Assembly (NCBI GenBank): GCA_027051995.1
Contig: JALUFY010000315.1
Coordinates: 1-9,226 of the forward strand
Direction of reading: 5' to 3'
From: Hyphomicrobiales bacterium
GTDB taxonomy: Bacteria; Pseudomonadota; Alphaproteobacteria; Rhizobiales; Aestuariivirgaceae
DNA length: 9,226 bases
A program made the position numbers and the translations under genes. The notes under the pieces were generated by a model. It saw nothing but the letters and a program-made list of their open reading frames with translations, was not told the origin of the DNA and did no database searches. Positions 7,042-9,226 of this stretch are shown one piece after another (positions within the stretch are counted from its first letter, which is position 1; each line of letters starts with the position of its first letter).

Positions 7042-8118
7042 ATGACGCTGACCAGACTGGCCACGGATTTTCTCACCCGCGCGCTGCCGCCGGAGGTTTC
7101 GCACGAACTGGCGCTGGCGGCGCTGGAGCATGGCTTCTTCCCGCGCATGGACGTGATTGACGATCCGGTGCTGCGCACGGCGGCGCTGGGGCTGGATTTC
7201 CCCAATCCGCTGGGCATGGCGGCGGGTTTCGACAAGGACGCGCGGGCCTTCCCCGCCCTGCTGGCGATGGGCCTGGGGCATGTGGAGACGGGCACGGTGA
7301 CGCCGCTGGCCCAGCCGGAACAGGCGCGGATGGGGCGATCATCAACCGCATGGGCTTCAACAATGCTCAACCGCATGGGCTTCAACAATGCCGGGCAGGC
7401 GGCGGCAAGGGCGCGGCTGGCGCGCTGGCGGGCGCGCGGCGGGCGCGGGATCATCGGCGTCAACATCGGGGCCAACAAGAGCTCGCTGAACCGCGCCGCC
7501 GATTACGCCCACGGGGCGCGCTGCTTCGCCGGGCTGGCCGATTATCTGACGGTGAACATCTCGTCTCCCAACACGCCGGGCCTGCGCGATCTGCAGGGCC
7601 CGGCGGAGCTGGCGCGGCTGCTGGACGGAGTGATGGAACAGCTGGAGGCGGCGGGATACGCGCCGCCGGTGCTGGTCAAGCTGGCGCCTGACGTGGCCAG
7701 CGAAGACCTGCCGGAGATCATAGAGACCTGCGTGGCGCACGGGGCCGCGGGGCTCATCATCTCCAACACCACCATTACGCGGCCCGCCGGGCTGCGCTCG
7801 GCGCAGGCGGGCGAAACGGGCGGGCTTTCGGGCAGGCCGCTGTTCGATCCCTCGACCCGGATGCTGGCGCGGGCCTGGAAGCTGGCCGCCGGGCGGCTCG
7901 TGCTGATCGGCGCGGGCGGCGTGGATTCGGGCGAGGCGGCGTGGCGGAAAATCCGCGCCGGGGCGGCGCTGGTGCAGCTTTACACCGGCTTCATCTACAA
8001 GGGGCCGGAGATCATCCCGGCCATCCTGCGCCATGTGGCGGAAAAGCTGCGGGCGGGCGGCTTCGCCAGTGTTGACGAAGCGGCCGGCGGCGGGGCAGAT
8101 GAATGGCTCGATGAATGA
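7042..8118 (+). CDS. pyrD: Class 2 dihydroorotate dehydrogenase (quinone), with an out-of-frame internal segment
   Basis: FMN enzyme of pyrimidine synthesis that oxidises dihydroorotate to orotate and reduces membrane quinone. The 358-aa product has the class 2 N-terminal helical region (1-40), then NPLGMAAGFDKDA (55-67) and ETGTVTPLAQP (82-92). NRMGFNN is at 110-116, GVNIGANK at 139-146, and NISSPNTPGLRDLQ at 172-185 with catalytic Ser175. VKLAPD (212-217), SNTT (241-244), GGLSGRPL (260-267) and VQLYTGFIYKGP (311-322) follow. Residues 93-109 do not fit. Relatives have a GNPxPRxFRLPE-type stretch there, but here a 25-bp tandem duplication makes the segment read out of frame. The length between the flanking motifs is still exactly the family's 17 residues. 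Position 101 (Ser) aligns with the quinone-tunnel Arg136 of human DHODH, so function may be impaired unless this is a sequencing fault. The ATG at 7042 has no good ribosome site and overlaps the stop of a 10-codon ORF. The stop overlaps an ATG in the frame of the next gene. Confidence 0.9.
   Translation: MTLTRLATDFLTRALPPEVSHELALAALEHGFFPRMDVIDDPVLRTAALGLDFPNPLGMAAGFDKDARAFPALLAMGLGHVETGTVTPLAQPEQARMGRSSTAWASTMLNRMGFNNAGQAAARARLARWRARGGRGIIGVNIGANKSSLNRAADYAHGARCFAGLADYLTVNISSPNTPGLRDLQGPAELARLLDGVMEQLEAAGYAPPVLVKLAPDVASEDLPEIIETCVAHGAAGLIISNTTITRPAGLRSAQAGETGGLSGRPLFDPSTRMLARAWKLAAGRLVLIGAGGVDSGEAAWRKIRAGAALVQLYTGFIYKGPEIIPAILRHVAEKLRAGGFASVDEAAGGGADEWLDE
7342..7391 (+). repeat. Exact 25-bp tandem duplication inside pyrD
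   Basis: Positions 7342-7366 and 7367-7391 are identical over all 25 bases with no spacer, and the match extends no further on either side. The unit encodes the core of the NRMGFNN substrate-binding motif. Only the second copy is read in the pyrD frame. The first is read one frame off, as SSTAWASTML, while its alternative frame gives the canonical DGAIINRMGFNNA. Since 25 is not a multiple of three, the duplication alone would break the gene. The frame is kept because about 25 nt appear to be missing just before it (7317-7329). Confidence 0.95.
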
Positions 8119-8144
8119 CGCAAGACAGACACGGGGAACAGGCC

Positions 8145-8495
8145 ATGAGCATCAAGATCTATCACAATCCGCGCTGCTCCAAATCGCGCCAGACGCTGGC
8201 GATTCTGGAAGAGAAGGGCAAGGAGCCCGAGATCATCAAGTATCTGGAGACGCCGCCCACGGAGGATGAACTGCGTGAGATCATCCGGATGCTGGGGCTT
8301 TCCTCGGCGCGCGGGCTGATGCGCCGGAAGGAGAAGGAATACAAGGAGCTGGGGCTGGATGATCCGCAAAAGACGGAAGACGAGCTGATCGCCGCCATGG
8401 CCGCCCATCCCAAACTCATCGAGCGGCCCATCGTCATCAAGGACGGCAAGGCCGCCCTGGGCCGGCCGCCGGAGAAGGTGATCGAGATTCTGTAA
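8145..8495 (+). CDS. arsC: ArsC-family reductase (glutaredoxin-dependent arsenate reductase type)
   Basis: A 116-aa thioredoxin-fold protein of the ArsC/YfgD family, which reduces arsenate to arsenite using glutathione and glutaredoxin. IYHNPRCSKSRQTL (5-18) carries the catalytic Cys11. The three arginines that hold the oxyanion in plasmid R773 ArsC all have counterparts: Arg60 (GLMRRKEKEY), Arg94 (ERPIVI) and Arg107 (LGRPPEKV). I chose the ATG at 8145 because MSIKIYHNPRCS is the usual family N terminus and GGGGA lies about 9 nt upstream. An in-frame ATG at 8115 overlaps the pyrD stop and would add ten residues. It lies 26 nt after pyrD and is probably co-transcribed with it. No arsR, arsB or acr3 is present, so a true arsenic role is not supported by context. 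Chromosomal orphan ArsC-like proteins often have other or unknown roles. Confidence 0.88.
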   Translation: MSIKIYHNPRCSKSRQTLAILEEKGKEPEIIKYLETPPTEDELREIIRMLGLSSARGLMRRKEKEYKELGLDDPQKTEDELIAAMAAHPKLIERPIVIKDGKAALGRPPEKVIEIL

Positions 8496-8577
8496 GGCCC
8501 GGCCCTTCCCCCGGTATGACGGTTTCCCGCGCGGGCGCGGGCGAGCACGAGCGCTCCGCCCCGCCGGTTGCGCCGCC

Positions 8578-9226
8578 TTATGCGGCGGCGGCCGTGGCGG
8601 GGCCCCGGGCGGCATCTCCGCGATAGGCCAGGGCCTCGGCGATGTGGACGCGGCTGACGGTTTCTTCGGCGCGCAGATCGGCCAGGGTGCGGGCGACGCG
8701 CAGCACGCGGTGAAAGCCGCGCGCCGAAAGGCGCAGGGATTCGGCGGCCTCGCGCAGCAGCTTCATGCCTTCTTCGTCCGGGCGGGCGGCCTGCTCCAGG
8801 GCGCTGGCCGGGGCCTGGGCGTTGGTGGAGACGCCATCCAGCCCCATCTCCGCGTAGCGCCGCGCCTGTATCCGGCGGGCGGCGGCGACGCGCGCGGCCA
8901 CCTGCGCGGAGCCTTCCGAGGGCGGCGGCAGGGCCAGATCGAGGGCGGAGACGCGCGGCAGCGTCAGGCGCAGATCGAAGCGGTCGAGCAGCGGGCCTGA
9001 GATGCGCGTCTGATAATCGGCGGCGCAGCGCGGGCCGCGCCGGCAGACATGGCCCGGCTCGCCGTAATGGCCGCACTTGCACGGGTTCATGGCGGCGACG
9101 AGCTGGAAGCGGGCCGGCCAGGTGACATGATAATTGGCGCGCGCCACGGTGATCTCGCCGGTTTCCAGCGGCTGGCGCATGGCCTCCAGGGCGCGGGAGG
9201 AAAATTCCGGCAGCTCGTCGAGAAAC
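8578..9226 (-). CDS. comM: ComM/YifB-type AAA+ ATPase (Mg-chelatase-like), 5' part cut off by the window
   Basis: The C-terminal 215 residues of a roughly 500-aa AAA+ ATPase. In Vibrio the homologue ComM is a hexameric branch-migration helicase that helps integrate DNA taken up by transformation. In most bacteria the protein (YifB) has no settled role. The visible part starts in Walker B (FLDELPEF, fragment 1-8), continues through RQPLETGEITVARA, then MNPCKCGHYGEPGHVC with a four-Cys zinc-binding-like set (fragment Cys49, 51, 61, 67). RISGPLLDRFDL (74-85) follows, including the conserved Arg of the AAA+ module, and then the Mg-chelatase C-terminal helical domain (SARGFHRVLRVARTLADL). The Walker A motif and N-terminal Lon-like domain lie beyond the window edge. 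It converges on the ArsC gene, 82 nt away. The tail is Ala-rich (GPATAAAA). Confidence 0.93.
   Translation of the reverse strand, partial: FLDELPEFSSRALEAMRQPLETGEITVARANYHVTWPARFQLVAAMNPCKCGHYGEPGHVCRRGPRCAADYQTRISGPLLDRFDLRLTLPRVSALDLALPPPSEGSAQVAARVAAARRIQARRYAEMGLDGVSTNAQAPASALEQAARPDEEGMKLLREAAESLRLSARGFHRVLRVARTLADLRAEETVSRVHIAEALAYRGDAARGPATAAAA

Noticed and set aside
7350..7691. Separate 113-codon plus-strand ORF inside pyrD
   Set aside because: It begins in the first copy of the tandem duplication and runs out of frame with the conserved PyrD motifs. It is a by-product of the duplication, not a gene.
8526..8541. GC-only hairpin between arsC and comM as a terminator
   Set aside because: The CCCGCG/CGCGGG stem has a tiny loop and no T-run on either strand, so there is no support for intrinsic termination.

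Overview
The window reads as a stretch of chromosome from a GC-rich alphaproteobacterium. The evidence is the three-gene cytochrome bc1 operon (Rieske, cytochrome b, cytochrome c1, in that order, with a full-length unfused cytochrome b), an alphaproteobacterial-type ApaG, and strongly GC-biased third codon positions throughout. The gene content is core metabolism and housekeeping. I see no integrase, transposase, CRISPR array, phage gene or RNA gene.

Layout from left to right: a possible 3' tail of an upstream gene (1-48), then apaG (+). Next is a long minus-strand block: mtnP (MTA phosphorylase), a strong hairpin terminator at 1529-1563, and petC-petB-petA, transcribed right to left from a promoter region at about 4400-4500. 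That leader region (4284-4557) holds an FNR/FixK-like palindrome, a candidate sigma70-type promoter and a 72-nt nested inverted repeat just upstream of petA. Beyond it is an exported DUF922 putative zinc protease (-), divergent from a small cold-shock-domain protein (+). A class III omega-aminotransferase (-) follows, divergent from pyrD (+), which is followed closely by an ArsC-like reductase (+). The right edge cuts off a minus-strand ComM/YifB-type AAA+ ATPase.

Functional links: petABC encode the three redox subunits of the quinol:cytochrome c oxidoreductase. PyrD is a class 2 enzyme that passes electrons from dihydroorotate to the same quinone pool. MtnP salvages the polyamine by-product methylthioadenosine. 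The aminotransferase probably uses pyruvate as amino acceptor for omega-amino acids or amines.

The most notable item is inside pyrD. An exact 25-bp tandem duplication (7342-7391) shifts the reading frame and appears to be offset by the loss of an equal length just upstream. As a result about 17 residues preceding the conserved NRMGFNN motif are read out of frame, and the conserved GNPxPRxFRLPE-type segment is missing, although total protein length is normal. This is either an assembly or sequencing artefact or a real length-neutral local rearrangement. I found no convincing undescribed multi-gene system here.
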